From Spirochaetes bacterium ADurb.Bin215 (GTDB lineage Bacteria > Spirochaetota > Spirochaetia > Treponematales > Treponemataceae): 63,365 nucleotides of DNA. The stretch covers positions 1 to 63,365 of the forward strand of contig MWCL01000005.1 in NCBI GenBank assembly GCA_002070025.1. Direction: 5' to 3'. A program made the translations under genes and the position numbers. Under the pieces are notes generated by a model. It made no database searches. It worked only from the letters and a program-made list of their open reading frames with translations, and was not told where the DNA came from. Below, one piece after another: positions 17,127 through 26,100 of this stretch (positions are counted from its first letter, which is position 1; every line of letters begins with the position of its first letter).

Positions 17127-17155
17127 TTGACACGGTACCGGCTTTGTGGTTTACT
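17127..17155 (+). promoter_or_regulatory. his operon promoter
   Basis: A consensus -35 TTGACA (17127-17132) is followed by a 17-bp spacer and TTTACT (17150-17155), with an extended -10 TG one base upstream. Transcription should start near 17162, only about 4 nt before the leader-peptide ATG at 17166. Confidence 0.8.
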
Positions 17156-17165
17156 TTTTTACATC

Positions 17166-17225
17166 ATGAAAGGAACCCGGATACATCATCATCACCATTT
17201 TCTCGTGTTCTCGATTCCGGGTTGA
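17166..17225 (+). CDS. hisL: His leader peptide with five consecutive His codons
   Basis: A 19-residue frame encodes MKGTRIHHHHHFLVFSIPG. The five histidine codons (CAT CAT CAT CAC CAT) are at 17184-17198 and the stop at 17223-17225. It lies between a strong promoter and an intrinsic terminator, upstream of hisG. This is the arrangement of a translation-controlled attenuator: when charged tRNA-His is scarce the ribosome stalls at the His run and the downstream terminator fails to form. No ribosome-binding site is visible and the predicted 5' leader is ~4 nt, so translation probably starts on a nearly leaderless mRNA. Confidence 0.93.
   Translation: MKGTRIHHHHHFLVFSIPG
17174..17223 (+). promoter_or_regulatory. 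his attenuator segments 1 and 2
   Basis: Segment 1 (17174-17181, AACCCGGA) is perfectly complementary to segment 2 (17216-17223, TCCGGGTT). Segment 2 overlaps the leader stop codon, and its GGGTT can also pair with AACCC (17260-17264) in the 5' arm of the terminator, or its CCGGG with CCCGG at 17264-17268. A ribosome stalled on the His codons would free segment 2; one that finishes translation would cover it. The alternative pairing is only ~5 bp, so folding should be checked. Confidence 0.7.
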
Positions 17226-17253
17226 ATTTGGTGTGTTTGCTCAAGTAATTGTG

Positions 17254-17287
17254 CCGCCGAACCCCCGGGTTACGGCGGTTTTTTTTT
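17254..17287 (+). terminator. his attenuator terminator
   Basis: CCGCCG-AACC (17254-17263) pairs with GGTT-(A)-CGGCGG (17268-17278) around a 4-nt loop. Nine consecutive T residues (17279-17287) follow. It is a strong intrinsic terminator placed 29 bp after the leader stop and 76 bp before hisG. Confidence 0.9.
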
Positions 17288-17363
17288 GCGGGGAACGAAC
17301 GCGGGGTACCGTTAGCGCCTGCGGGTTCCGATACTGTACTAGTAGAGTTCTGGAGGAATTGTA

Positions 17364-18218
17364 ATGGAAAAATTGAAAGTGCTTTTGCCCAAGGGGCGTA
17401 TTTACGAAAATGTGTCTGCCATGTTTGGCGAGGCGGGAATCAAGATTACCCTGCCGGACCGTGCGTACCGCCCCACCGTCAACCAGGACGACCTTGAAGC
17501 GAAAGTCATGAAACCGCAGAATATCGGAAAGCTTCTGGAACTTGGCGCCCACGACGTGGGCTTTACCGGCGTGGACTGGATAGAAGAAACCGGCGCCGAG
17601 GTTGTCGAGATTCTTGATCTCGGGTTTGACCGGGTGCGGATTGTCGCCGCGGTTCCGAACGAGATTGACGATGTGCAGCTCCGAACGAAGCGCATGATTG
17701 TCGCGACTGAATACGTGAACATCTCGGAAACCTGGCTCAAGAAACAGAACATCAATTCCCTCGTGGTTCGCACCCATGGCGCCACCGAGGTCTTTCCGCC
17801 GGACGACGCCGACATGATTATCGACAACACGTCCACGGGACGGACGCTGCAGGAAAACGGTCTTCGCATTGTGGACACCATCATGGAGAGCTCCACCCGC
17901 ATGTTCGCCTCGAAAGAAGCGATGGCGGACCCCGACAAGGCGCGGAAAATCGGCGAGCTCAAGATGCTTTTCGAGGCAGTGCTTGCCGCGCGGAACCGTG
18001 TCATGCTTGAAATGAACGTGTCCAAGGCCCGCTTCTCCGACCTGGTGAGCGGAATTCCGGCGATGAAAAGCCCGACTGTCGCCCCCCTCTACGGCGACGA
18101 CGGCTATGCAGTCAAAATTGTAGTGCGCAAGAGCGAAGTGCCCACCCTCATGCCCCGTCTCAAACAGCTCGGCGCGACCGACATTCTTGAATACGAACTG
18201 AGGAAGGTAATGCCATGA
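17364..18218 (+). CDS. hisG: ATP phosphoribosyltransferase HisG, long form
   Basis: HisG joins ATP and PRPP in the first and feedback-regulated step of histidine synthesis. At 284 residues it is the long form that needs no HisZ. The catalytic part opens with KVLLPKGRI and has DVGFTGVDWIEE; the PRPP loop is DNTSTGRTLQENGL near residue 154. The C-terminal ~75 residues (SPTVAPLYGDDGYAVKIVV) are the ferredoxin-like histidine-binding domain. GGAGG lies upstream of the ATG. It overlaps hisB by 4 bp. Confidence 0.96.
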   Translation: MEKLKVLLPKGRIYENVSAMFGEAGIKITLPDRAYRPTVNQDDLEAKVMKPQNIGKLLELGAHDVGFTGVDWIEETGAEVVEILDLGFDRVRIVAAVPNEIDDVQLRTKRMIVATEYVNISETWLKKQNINSLVVRTHGATEVFPPDDADMIIDNTSTGRTLQENGLRIVDTIMESSTRMFASKEAMADPDKARKIGELKMLFEAVLAARNRVMLEMNVSKARFSDLVSGIPAMKSPTVAPLYGDDGYAVKIVVRKSEVPTLMPRLKQLGATDILEYELRKVMP

Positions 18219-18844
18219 GCGGAAGAACGGCACAGGTTCAGCGGAAAACCGGAGAAACGGTCATCGATCTCACCCTGAATCTTGACGGTACCGGGATCTG
18301 CTCGGTTGACTGTCCGCTGGGTTTCCTCGAACACATGCTCACCTCTTTTTGCAAGCACGGATTGTTTGACCTTGCCGGGTCCCTCTCCGGAGACCTCCAT
18401 GTGGATCAGCACCATCTGGTGGAAGACACCGGTATCGTGCTCGGTCAGGCCTTCGACAAGGCGCTCGGTACCCGGGCGGGCATAACCCGCTCCGGCTGTT
18501 TTCTCTATCCCATGGATGAAACGCTTGCCCGCGCGGCGGTCGATTTCGGCGGACGCCCCTGGCTCGAGTGCTCCCTTGACCTGAGCGGTACGGCGCTTGT
18601 CGCCACGGACGCGTCCGGAAACAGTATTCCCGCGTTCCAGACCGACACGGTGGACGATTTCTGGCAGGGATTTGCCACGGGCGCGAAGTGCAACCTTCAT
18701 CTGGACATTCTCCGGGGCCGGAGCGACCACCACAAGATAGAGGCGGCGTTCAAGGCCGCGGCCCGGGCGATCCGCCAGGCGGTCACCATTGATCCCCGCC
18801 TCGGCGGCACGGTTCCCAGTACCAAGGGAACCCTTACAGACTGA
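18215..18844 (+). CDS. hisB: Imidazoleglycerol-phosphate dehydratase
   Basis: This 209-residue, single-domain HisB has no phosphatase part. The metal-binding His motifs are intact: FLEHMLTSFCKHG (~34-46), DQHHLVEDTGIVLGQA (~65-80), and DILRGRSDHHKIEAAFKA near the C-terminus. It dehydrates imidazoleglycerol phosphate to imidazole acetol phosphate. The ATG overlaps the hisG stop (ATGA), so translation is coupled. The separate histidinol-phosphatase step must be encoded elsewhere. Confidence 0.96.
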   Translation: MSGRTAQVQRKTGETVIDLTLNLDGTGICSVDCPLGFLEHMLTSFCKHGLFDLAGSLSGDLHVDQHHLVEDTGIVLGQAFDKALGTRAGITRSGCFLYPMDETLARAAVDFGGRPWLECSLDLSGTALVATDASGNSIPAFQTDTVDDFWQGFATGAKCNLHLDILRGRSDHHKIEAAFKAAARAIRQAVTIDPRLGGTVPSTKGTLTD

Positions 18845-18860
18845 CAACAAGGACAGTATA

Positions 18861-20147
18861 ATGATAATTTCTTCCATTGATTTGAAAGACGGCAAGGTGG
18901 TTCAACTCCGCCAGGGAAAAGACCTGGTGCTCGAACGGGACAATCCCGACGAGCTCATTGCCGAGTTTAACCGTTACGGTGAAGTGGCGATCATTGATCT
19001 CGACGCGGCGCTCCGGAACACGGCGCCGGACGGAAGTACCGCGAACTCGGCAATTCTGAAGCGTCTGCTCCGCCGCGGAAACGTGCGCGTGGGCGGCGGA
19101 ATCCGGAGCGCGAAAACCGCCCGGGAGCTTGTTTCCCTGGGCGCGGAAAAGGTCATCGTGGGATCCGCCGCGTTTACCCTGCCCGACGGTTCCGCCGGTG
19201 TGAATACCGAGTTCCTCTCCCAGTTTGCCGAAGCGGTCGGGAAGGAACATGTGATCGTGTCGGTGGATGCCCGTGAGGGGAAGATCTCCGTAAAGGGCTG
19301 GACCGAAAGCGCCGGTATCGATGTAATCGAAGGCGCGAAGGCTGTTGAACCGTACTGTTCCGAGCTCCTGTTTACCTGCGTTGAGCGGGAAGGCACCATG
19401 ACGGGGATCGATCTCGAGCTCGTCAAGAAACTTCGCGCGGCCGTACGCTGCCGCCTGGTCGTTGCCGGCGGGGTGTCCACGCTCGAAGAAGTGGTCGCGC
19501 TCGAAAAGCTCGGCTGCGATGTTCAGCTCGGCATGGCCCTGTATACTGGCGCCGTCTCACCCGCGGACGGCTTTGTTGAATGTCTCGACTGGAACAAGCA
19601 GGAGATGATGCCGGTGATCGCGCAGAGCGTGACCGGCGAAGTGCTCATGATGGGCTACGCAAACCGGGAAGCGCTCAAGACCACGTTTGCCCGCGGCCTG
19701 CTCACCTTCTGGAGCCGCAGCCGGAACGAGTTGTGGACCAAGGGCGAAACTTCCGGCAATACGCTCGAAGTGATCAAGCTCCGCATGGACTGCGACCGCG
19801 ACACCATTCTCGCTACCGTTCGCCCCGCGGGCCCAGCCTGCCATACCGGCGCATGGAGTTGTTTTTCCACGGTGGCCGACCGGCCGTACAGTCTGGACTA
19901 TCTTTCATCCGTTATCGCCGATCGATTCGCGAATCCCAAACCGGGTTCCTACACGGCAACCCTGAACGGAGAGCGGGTTCGGGAAAAAGTGATGGAAGAA
20001 GCCGAGGAGCTCACCGAGGCGGAAGACCGCGACGAAGTTATCTGGGAAACCGCCGATCTTCTCTATTTTGTAAACGTGCTCATGAACCGTGAAGGCGTGT
20101 CCTGGAAGGACGTTCTGGACGAGCTTGACCGCCGCCACAAGAAGTAA
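18861..20147 (+). CDS. hisA-hisIE: Trifunctional HisA-HisI-HisE fusion
   Basis: The 428-residue protein joins three enzymes. Residues ~1-235 are a HisA TIM barrel with catalytic Asp residues in SSIDLKDGKVVQL and VSVDAREGKISVKGW. Residues ~240-340 are HisI (phosphoribosyl-AMP cyclohydrolase), with the metal motif MDCDRDTILATVR and ACHTGAWSCF. The last ~85 residues are HisE (pyrophosphohydrolase), with REKVMEEAEELTEA and VIWETADLLYFVNVLM. They catalyse steps 2, 3 and 4 of the pathway. HisIE fusions are common, but adding HisA at the front is unusual; no hisF or hisH is adjacent. The ATG at 18861 follows AAGGACA; an earlier in-frame start at 18789 lies inside hisB. Confidence 0.93.
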   Translation: MIISSIDLKDGKVVQLRQGKDLVLERDNPDELIAEFNRYGEVAIIDLDAALRNTAPDGSTANSAILKRLLRRGNVRVGGGIRSAKTARELVSLGAEKVIVGSAAFTLPDGSAGVNTEFLSQFAEAVGKEHVIVSVDAREGKISVKGWTESAGIDVIEGAKAVEPYCSELLFTCVEREGTMTGIDLELVKKLRAAVRCRLVVAGGVSTLEEVVALEKLGCDVQLGMALYTGAVSPADGFVECLDWNKQEMMPVIAQSVTGEVLMMGYANREALKTTFARGLLTFWSRSRNELWTKGETSGNTLEVIKLRMDCDRDTILATVRPAGPACHTGAWSCFSTVADRPYSLDYLSSVIADRFANPKPGSYTATLNGERVREKVMEEAEELTEAEDRDEVIWETADLLYFVNVLMNREGVSWKDVLDELDRRHKK

Positions 20148-20184
20148 CCAGTTCCCGCAAAAGCGATCACCGCAAGGAGGAACC

Positions 20185-21522
20185 ATGACCAACCCGATTA
20201 TTCCGCGATATACCGCGAATACCGTACCGGAGTCTTTTTTTTCCGTACGCCGGCTCGACGACGCCCTGGGTGTCGCCGCGGGCATTCTTGCCGCGGTACG
20301 CGAACGCGGCGATACGGCCGTGCGGCACTACGCGTCGCAGTTTGACCGGGCTAACCCGTCCCGGCTTGAAGTATCCTCCGACGATGTACGCGCCGCCGAA
20401 GAAACCCTGAAAAATGAAAATCCCGAACTGTACCAGGCGCTCCGCCATTCGCGGGATCTCGCCATGCAGTTCGCGCTCCGTCAAAAAGAGTCGTTCGATA
20501 CCTTTGAAACCGAACTGGTTCCCGGGATCATTACCGGACAAAAGACCCTGCCGGTGGAACGTGCCGGAGTCTATGTGCCCGGCGGCCGCTTCCCGCTTTT
20601 CTCGAGCGTGATCATGGGCGTGACCCCGGCGAAGGCCGCCGGCTGTGATTCGGTTATTTTCTGTTCCCCGCCGGTTCCGCATCCGTCCGGAAATCCTGAT
20701 TCCCCGTACTGTGATCCCCGGATACTCGCGGTTGCCTCTCTCTGTGGTGTAGACCGGGTATTCGCCGCCGGCGGCGCGCAGGCGATAGCCGCCATGGCCT
20801 ACGGAACGGAAAGCGTTCCTGCCGTCAATGTGGTTGTGGGTCCGGGAAACAAGTTCGTTACCGCCGCGAAACGGCTGGTATTCGGCGAAGTGGGTATCGA
20901 CATACCGGCAGGCCCGTCGGAGGTGCTGATCATCGCCGACGATTCGGCGAATCCCGCCTGGGTCGCCGCGGACATGCTCGCCCAGGCCGAACACGATGTG
21001 GACGCGCAGGCCGTGCTTCTCACCACTTCCGCGGCGCTCGCGGACGCGGTTACCGCCGAGCTCGAGATTCAGCTCGGGGATCTCCCCGGAGACGCTCCGG
21101 CGCGGAAGAGTCTTGCCGGAAACAGCGCGGTTATTATTGTTGAAACACTGGAGCAGGCGGTGAACATTGCCAACCGCAAAGCGCCGGAGCACCTTGAGCT
21201 TGCGCTTGAGGCCGGCGGTGAGCGGGAACGTCTGGTGAAGGAATTGCGGAATTACGGATCGCTGTTTATCGGTCACGGATCGGCGGAAATTCTCGGGGAT
21301 TATGCGGCCGGTCTTAACCATACCCTGCCGACTTCCGGAGCCGCCCGATTCACCGGCGGTCTTTCGGTACGGCACTTCCTGAAAACGGTTACCACATTGC
21401 GTACGGGGGAAGCCGGAAGCGACCGCTCCGGATGGGAAGCCTCGCTTGCAGCGGCGGAACAGCTCGCGCTTGCCGAGGGATTAACCTTCCACGCGCGCGC
21501 CGCACGCTGTCGGATGGACTAA
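20185..21522 (+). CDS. hisD: Histidinol dehydrogenase
   Basis: HisD oxidises histidinol to histidine in the last two steps, with NAD+ and Zn. The 445-residue protein has the full set of motifs: GVYVPGGRFPLFSSVIMGV (~130), AGGAQAIAAMAYGTESVP (~195), VVGPGNKFVTAAKRLVFG, IDIPAGPSEVLII, AQAEHDVDAQA with metal ligands, and NHTLPTSGAARFTGGLSVRHF near the C-terminus. AAGGAGG precedes the ATG at 20185. It is the last gene of the his transcript and its stop overlaps the convergent acyltransferase gene by 4 bp. Confidence 0.97.
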   Translation: MTNPIIPRYTANTVPESFFSVRRLDDALGVAAGILAAVRERGDTAVRHYASQFDRANPSRLEVSSDDVRAAEETLKNENPELYQALRHSRDLAMQFALRQKESFDTFETELVPGIITGQKTLPVERAGVYVPGGRFPLFSSVIMGVTPAKAAGCDSVIFCSPPVPHPSGNPDSPYCDPRILAVASLCGVDRVFAAGGAQAIAAMAYGTESVPAVNVVVGPGNKFVTAAKRLVFGEVGIDIPAGPSEVLIIADDSANPAWVAADMLAQAEHDVDAQAVLLTTSAALADAVTAELEIQLGDLPGDAPARKSLAGNSAVIIVETLEQAVNIANRKAPEHLELALEAGGERERLVKELRNYGSLFIGHGSAEILGDYAAGLNHTLPTSGAARFTGGLSVRHFLKTVTTLRTGEAGSDRSGWEASLAAAEQLALAEGLTFHARAARCRMD

Positions 21523-22406
21523 TTGAGACGCCCTACCTCGTTTTCCTCGTGCATTTTTTCCAGCTGGTGCATGACATAGTCTACCACCAGCTGCTTTTTA
21601 TCTTCAGTGTCACTGCCGCCCCATTCAACCGCTTCGTCGCGGAACGCGCGGCAGTCGTAGACCGGGCTTGCGGTCATGATGATGCGGTCGGGACAGACCA
21701 CGTCGCTGATCATGTTTTCGGGCGTATCGGAGAACCTGAGGCAATTGCCGTTTATGGAGACCAGCATCATGACATCTGAAATGCGGATGTAGGAGTTGAT
21801 TTCCCGTACTCCGCGCTTTGTTTCGGGTTTCCCGGGACGGTACCGGGTTCCTGCGGGGAATACGAGTACCGCATTTCCTTCCTTGCGGATGCGGTCCAGA
21901 GCCCGCATGGACGCGAGATTGATGACCCGGCTCCGCTGTTCTTCGCGCTTGTAGGTTTCAGGATCCTTGATGGACGCGAGGGATCGGCTCGGGTAAATGA
22001 TGATGCGGGAATACGCTTCCGCGAAGGCAGAAACGAGGGGATCGTCTTCGTTCAGTTTCATCCCCGCGACAGCGATGATCCGTTTTGAGAGCTCTTCACC
22101 GACGGGTCCGGCCTTTCCCAGCAGGTACATGATGCCGGGCAGATCAAAGTTGCTGTAGTGCTCCATGAGGATGATGCCGCGCTTGCCGTTTTTTATTTTG
22201 TCGAGAAAATCGGCAGCATGGTCAAGATTGCGGAATTCCGATTCCTTCGTCATGTTTTCCCCGCAAAGCTTGTCCATTATTGCACGGATGCCGGTATTCG
22301 CCGGCTGGAATACGTTTTCTTCGGTAATGCGGTTCTCAGCCCGTGACAGACGTTTGAGCTCCGGAAACAGGTGCTGATATCGGTTGAACAATGAATTGGG
22401 ATCCAT
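21519..22406 (-). CDS. PlsC/PlsB-like acyltransferase family protein
   Basis: This 295-residue protein has the glycerolipid acyltransferase block 1 motif H-x4-D (LMEHYSNFDLPG, near residue 85) and a block 3-like NAVLVFPAGTRYRPGK. A role in acylating glycerol 3-phosphate or lysophosphatidate is likely, but no membrane helices are obvious and the exact substrate is unknown. The start at 22406 follows AAGGAGT. Its 3' end overlaps hisD by 4 bp. It is 41 bp downstream of the HAD phosphatase on the same strand. Confidence 0.75.
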   Translation of the reverse strand: MDPNSLFNRYQHLFPELKRLSRAENRITEENVFQPANTGIRAIMDKLCGENMTKESEFRNLDHAADFLDKIKNGKRGIILMEHYSNFDLPGIMYLLGKAGPVGEELSKRIIAVAGMKLNEDDPLVSAFAEAYSRIIIYPSRSLASIKDPETYKREEQRSRVINLASMRALDRIRKEGNAVLVFPAGTRYRPGKPETKRGVREINSYIRISDVMMLVSINGNCLRFSDTPENMISDVVCPDRIIMTASPVYDCRAFRDEAVEWGGSDTEDKKQLVVDYVMHQLEKMHEENEVGRLN

Positions 22407-22447
22407 GACAGACTCCTTGAAAAAAATTGATCCGGAAATCACGGATA

Positions 22448-23110
22448 CTATTGTACAAAACCGGCATGTGTTGCAAGCCAGTCTTTCAGTTCATAAATTG
22501 AGTGGATGTGACCGAATCCTTCGGTCTGCGCCAGAGTTGAATGCCTGTTGTGTTCATCAACAATGACCGCCCGGCCTCCTATGGCCTGATACCCCCGTAC
22601 ATATTTCGGGTGATCATCCACAAAAAGGGTTTCTTCCACGGTTTTGTTCACTTCATTCAGTGTGTTGCGGAAACAGTCCGGATGAGGCTTTCCCTTGCCC
22701 TCGTGAAACGTGAGGTCAAACACGCCGAGAAAAATATCCGTGATATTGAAAAAATCCAGCACCCGGGTCGCGTGAGACATGGGTGCGTTTGTGAGCAATG
22801 TCATGGGAAATCCCAGGGAGAGAAGGTACGGGCGGAGGTTTTCGTCAAACTGGAGTTCTTCAATTTCACTTTCAGGATGAACCGCGTTGAAGTAGTTTTC
22901 CTGATCAACAAGACCATGCCGCGCCTTCAGCCATTCAAGGGTAGTGCCGAAATTTGGAACATTTTGCGCGCGAAGCGCGATGGCTTCCTCGAGGGGAACG
23001 CCGAGAAAATCCGCCACAAACCGCTGCATGCGGCTGTTTATGCCGGCGTCCATTTTACCGGACGCCGGATACAGCGTGTTGTCCATATCAAGTAGCAAAT
23101 GCTGAATCAT
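22448..23110 (-). CDS. HAD-superfamily hydrolase, pyrimidine 5'-nucleotidase type
   Basis: The 220-residue protein opens with HLLLDMDNTLYP, the DxDxT nucleophile motif. Motif II is MTLLTNAP, and the acid pair of motif IV is LFVDDHPKYVRGY, with lysine in GKGKPHPDCF. Helical cap residues ~15-75 place it in subfamily IA; the DNTLYPASGKMDAGI opening matches the Sdt1/pyrimidine 5'-nucleotidase group. It probably dephosphorylates nucleotides or small sugar phosphates in the cytosol. The start is 7 bp after TATCCT, so the message is probably leaderless. Confidence 0.85.
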   Translation of the reverse strand: MIQHLLLDMDNTLYPASGKMDAGINSRMQRFVADFLGVPLEEAIALRAQNVPNFGTTLEWLKARHGLVDQENYFNAVHPESEIEELQFDENLRPYLLSLGFPMTLLTNAPMSHATRVLDFFNITDIFLGVFDLTFHEGKGKPHPDCFRNTLNEVNKTVEETLFVDDHPKYVRGYQAIGGRAVIVDEHNRHSTLAQTEGFGHIHSIYELKDWLATHAGFVQ

Positions 23111-23142
23111 GGTCGCAAGGATACCATAAATCGGCCAAAAGG

Positions 23143-26100
23143 TCAGTTGGCCGGAAATGCCTCCCCGGCATGAACTGTCGCCCTGATTTCGGAGATCCGG
23201 CCGCTCCGTGAGAACAGTGTATCGGATTCCTCACGGGTAAGCCCGGTTCCCTTTCTCGTTACCGTCTTTCCATCCATTACGATTTCGATCGATTCTTCAC
23301 TCCTGTTGGCGGCCTTCCGGTATGTGAAGGGAACACCGCACCAGGTGAATTCCAGGGTGCCGTCGTCGCGGAATTCCGCCGGGTCGAGGATGGGACAGCG
23401 CAGGGAAAGAATGCCGTCTTCCACCGTAAGGCCGAGTTCAGTCCAGCGGGTTATGACCTCTTCCTTGACCTGACCGGTCATGCCGGGTTGTTTCGCTCCC
23501 TGACCTGCCGGGGTATGGGAATAGGGGTCGGTAGGGAAGGCACCGTATACCTGCGGCGTCTTGTTGAACCCGATGCCCTTGCGGATGTCGTAGTAACAGG
23601 TCGTGAGTTTCTTCTTCAATTCGGGATTTTCTTCCCGGCTGCACTGCTCCTGAACCGCAAGAAGCAGTTTTGAAACCATGTGCCAGTAGATGCTTCCCAG
23701 TCCTTCATACGCATAAAAGGTTCCCGACCTGCCGGTAAAACTCCGGTGATCAAAAACCCGTTCATAGAGCTCGTGAATTTCGCGGACTGTTTTTTCGTCA
23801 AGGTTTTTTCCCTGTTCCGGATTTTTCCGGATTGTATCGAACAGTTCGTCCATGACCCGCGCGTTGCGGAAGCCGGGGTTGAAATGACACAGGCCGTCTT
23901 CGTCCTTCCTGACAATGCGGCTGTCCCCTTCCCGGATCATTTTCGCAAGGAGCGGGATTTTTTCAGCTTCGGCGGCAAAGAATGTATTCTTTTCGCAAAA
24001 ATGAGGCAGTTCTTTGTCCGGGTAGAGGATGTACGAGTACTGGTCTTCCCGGAAAAGCCGGCTCTTCTTCAGTACCGCGCAGAGATCCACCACTTCCTGC
24101 GAATCGAGTTTACCGGATGAGAGAACGGCAACCTGACCCTCGAGCATTTCGGTAAGATTGTGTACCTGCATCGCGCCGGACGCGTCGACCTCAAGGGTAT
24201 TGTATGAGTGATAGAGACCATCGTCGCGCCGGTTTTTCTCGATTGCGTCTTCAGTGTGTTTCAGGAATGCTTCAAATCCGGAAAGGACCGCGTCTTTTGG
24301 CAGCGCAATGCTTTCCGTGTTGTAGCCGGCGCGATACACCTCGTTCCGCTGTGTTTCAAAGAGGAGCCCTGCCCTGTCCACAAACGCGCGCCGGGATTTC
24401 CCCTCCAGAAGGGATCCCGGTTCGCTGGTACGGTAGAGTTCGGCGAGGTCGAGGAAGAACTGTGCGGTTTCCCGGGGAACGGAAAAGAATACAAGCGGAC
24501 TTTCGCGGTACAGTTGGAGAAGAAATACGAGTGTCCTCCGGATGTAGTAGAGAGTTACCATGGAAAGACCGTATCCGGCGAGGGCGTTGTTTGCGTCGTT
24601 CCATTCCGGCCGCTGGGTATTGAGCCAGATACCGCCTCCGGGAACGAAGTTCGCCATTTTCGCCGAGAGAATGGTCAGGAACTTGGTTGTTGCTGACACC
24701 AGTGAAACCGCCCCCGACGCATCCCGGAGCAGGCGGGCGTCGGAACCGTATTCTGCGACATCTTTCATTATTTTTTCATGCAGCGTGTCGTCGAAAATAA
24801 TCGTTGAACGGGGATCTTTCACGATATCCGCGTACGGTTTGATGCGGTAGGGAACATTCGCCGTGGAATGACAGGCCCGATCAAGACTCTGCAGAAGGGC
24901 TTCCCGTTCAAACCGGTATTGAACCTCAAGCAGTTTCGTAAGATAGATAACCTGATGATCTCCCCAGTAGCCGATATTTGACCAGGGATTGTCCAGTTCC
25001 TTGATCTCCCAGTCTATGCCCTCCCGGGTAATGCGGTAGGGATTGAATCCGTCCGCGGTCATGGCGTTGAGGAATTTCGCGACCATATTGGAGATTGAAC
25101 GCGGGTAGGACAGGGCGAGCGCTTCCCAGTTCTGGAAGATATCCCGCCAGTTTCCCTGATAGTTGAGCTTTTGCGATCCGTCGGGGTTTTTCAGATCAAT
25201 GGAGAACCGGTTCCAGGGACGGCTTGGATCTCCGTGACGGCGTGAAAAGGTGAGGGGAAGATACTCCATGCGGAGGCGTTCCGCCTGGACGGAGCCGGAT
25301 TTCCGGATAACCGCTTCAAGTTCGTCCGCGGTTATTTTTTCACCGGCCCCTGCGAGGGTTTTTTCCAGATCGACTGCAACGGCCCTGTTTCGTTCCCGGG
25401 CAAAAGCCAGGAAGTCCTTCGTCGGGATGAGGCCGTTGTCCGCGAAAATACCGCCGCGCATTATGTTGAACATCACGTTTGCCTTGTGGTGAACGCATAC
25501 CGCTGTGTCCGCGGTATGCTGGTCGCCGTCCGCGGCCGCGATGTACTCGTCTAGAAGACGGCACTGAGCGGTAATATCCTGCTCAAGATCGCGGACAATC
25601 GCCGACCGGTTTCGAAGGGCTTTGTCCAGCGCCATGAGCCGGGTATGATCGAGAGACGTATCAAACACCTGGAACCAGTTTCGTTCGGCTTCGCTCCGGT
25701 TTTCGGCGAGTGTAATCAGGGTGTACATGGCAGGACGTTCGCCCTTTACCACGGAAACATCCGGGATTGCCCGTCCGGTCCGGAAGCATTCCGGACTTGC
25801 GGGTGAGAGGTGGACTGGATCCAAGCCGGAGAACCAGGCCGCGTTCGCGTACAAACCTTCGCTCGGTTCAGCCTTGTCCGTGATAATGGACGTGACCGAA
25901 AATACCGCGAGGGCGGATTGCTGTATCAGATCGGTTTTCTTATAAGCGTCGAGGAGAACGCTGTTGGCATTCTGGAAGTCGGCCGTTACACAGGCGGGAA
26001 GAATGTTTCTGCAGCCGTCGAGAATTTCCATCTTCCGCTTCCGTGTTCCTCCGTCAATTACACGGCTTTCTTTTACCAGACCGTATTTGTCGCTCGAAGT

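Noticed and set aside
19580-20092. Alternative-frame open frames over the his, carB and hydrogenase genes
   Set aside because: Long shadow frames are expected at this GC content. Their products are low-complexity Arg/Pro/Ala-rich and match nothing, while the real frames carry full catalytic motifs.
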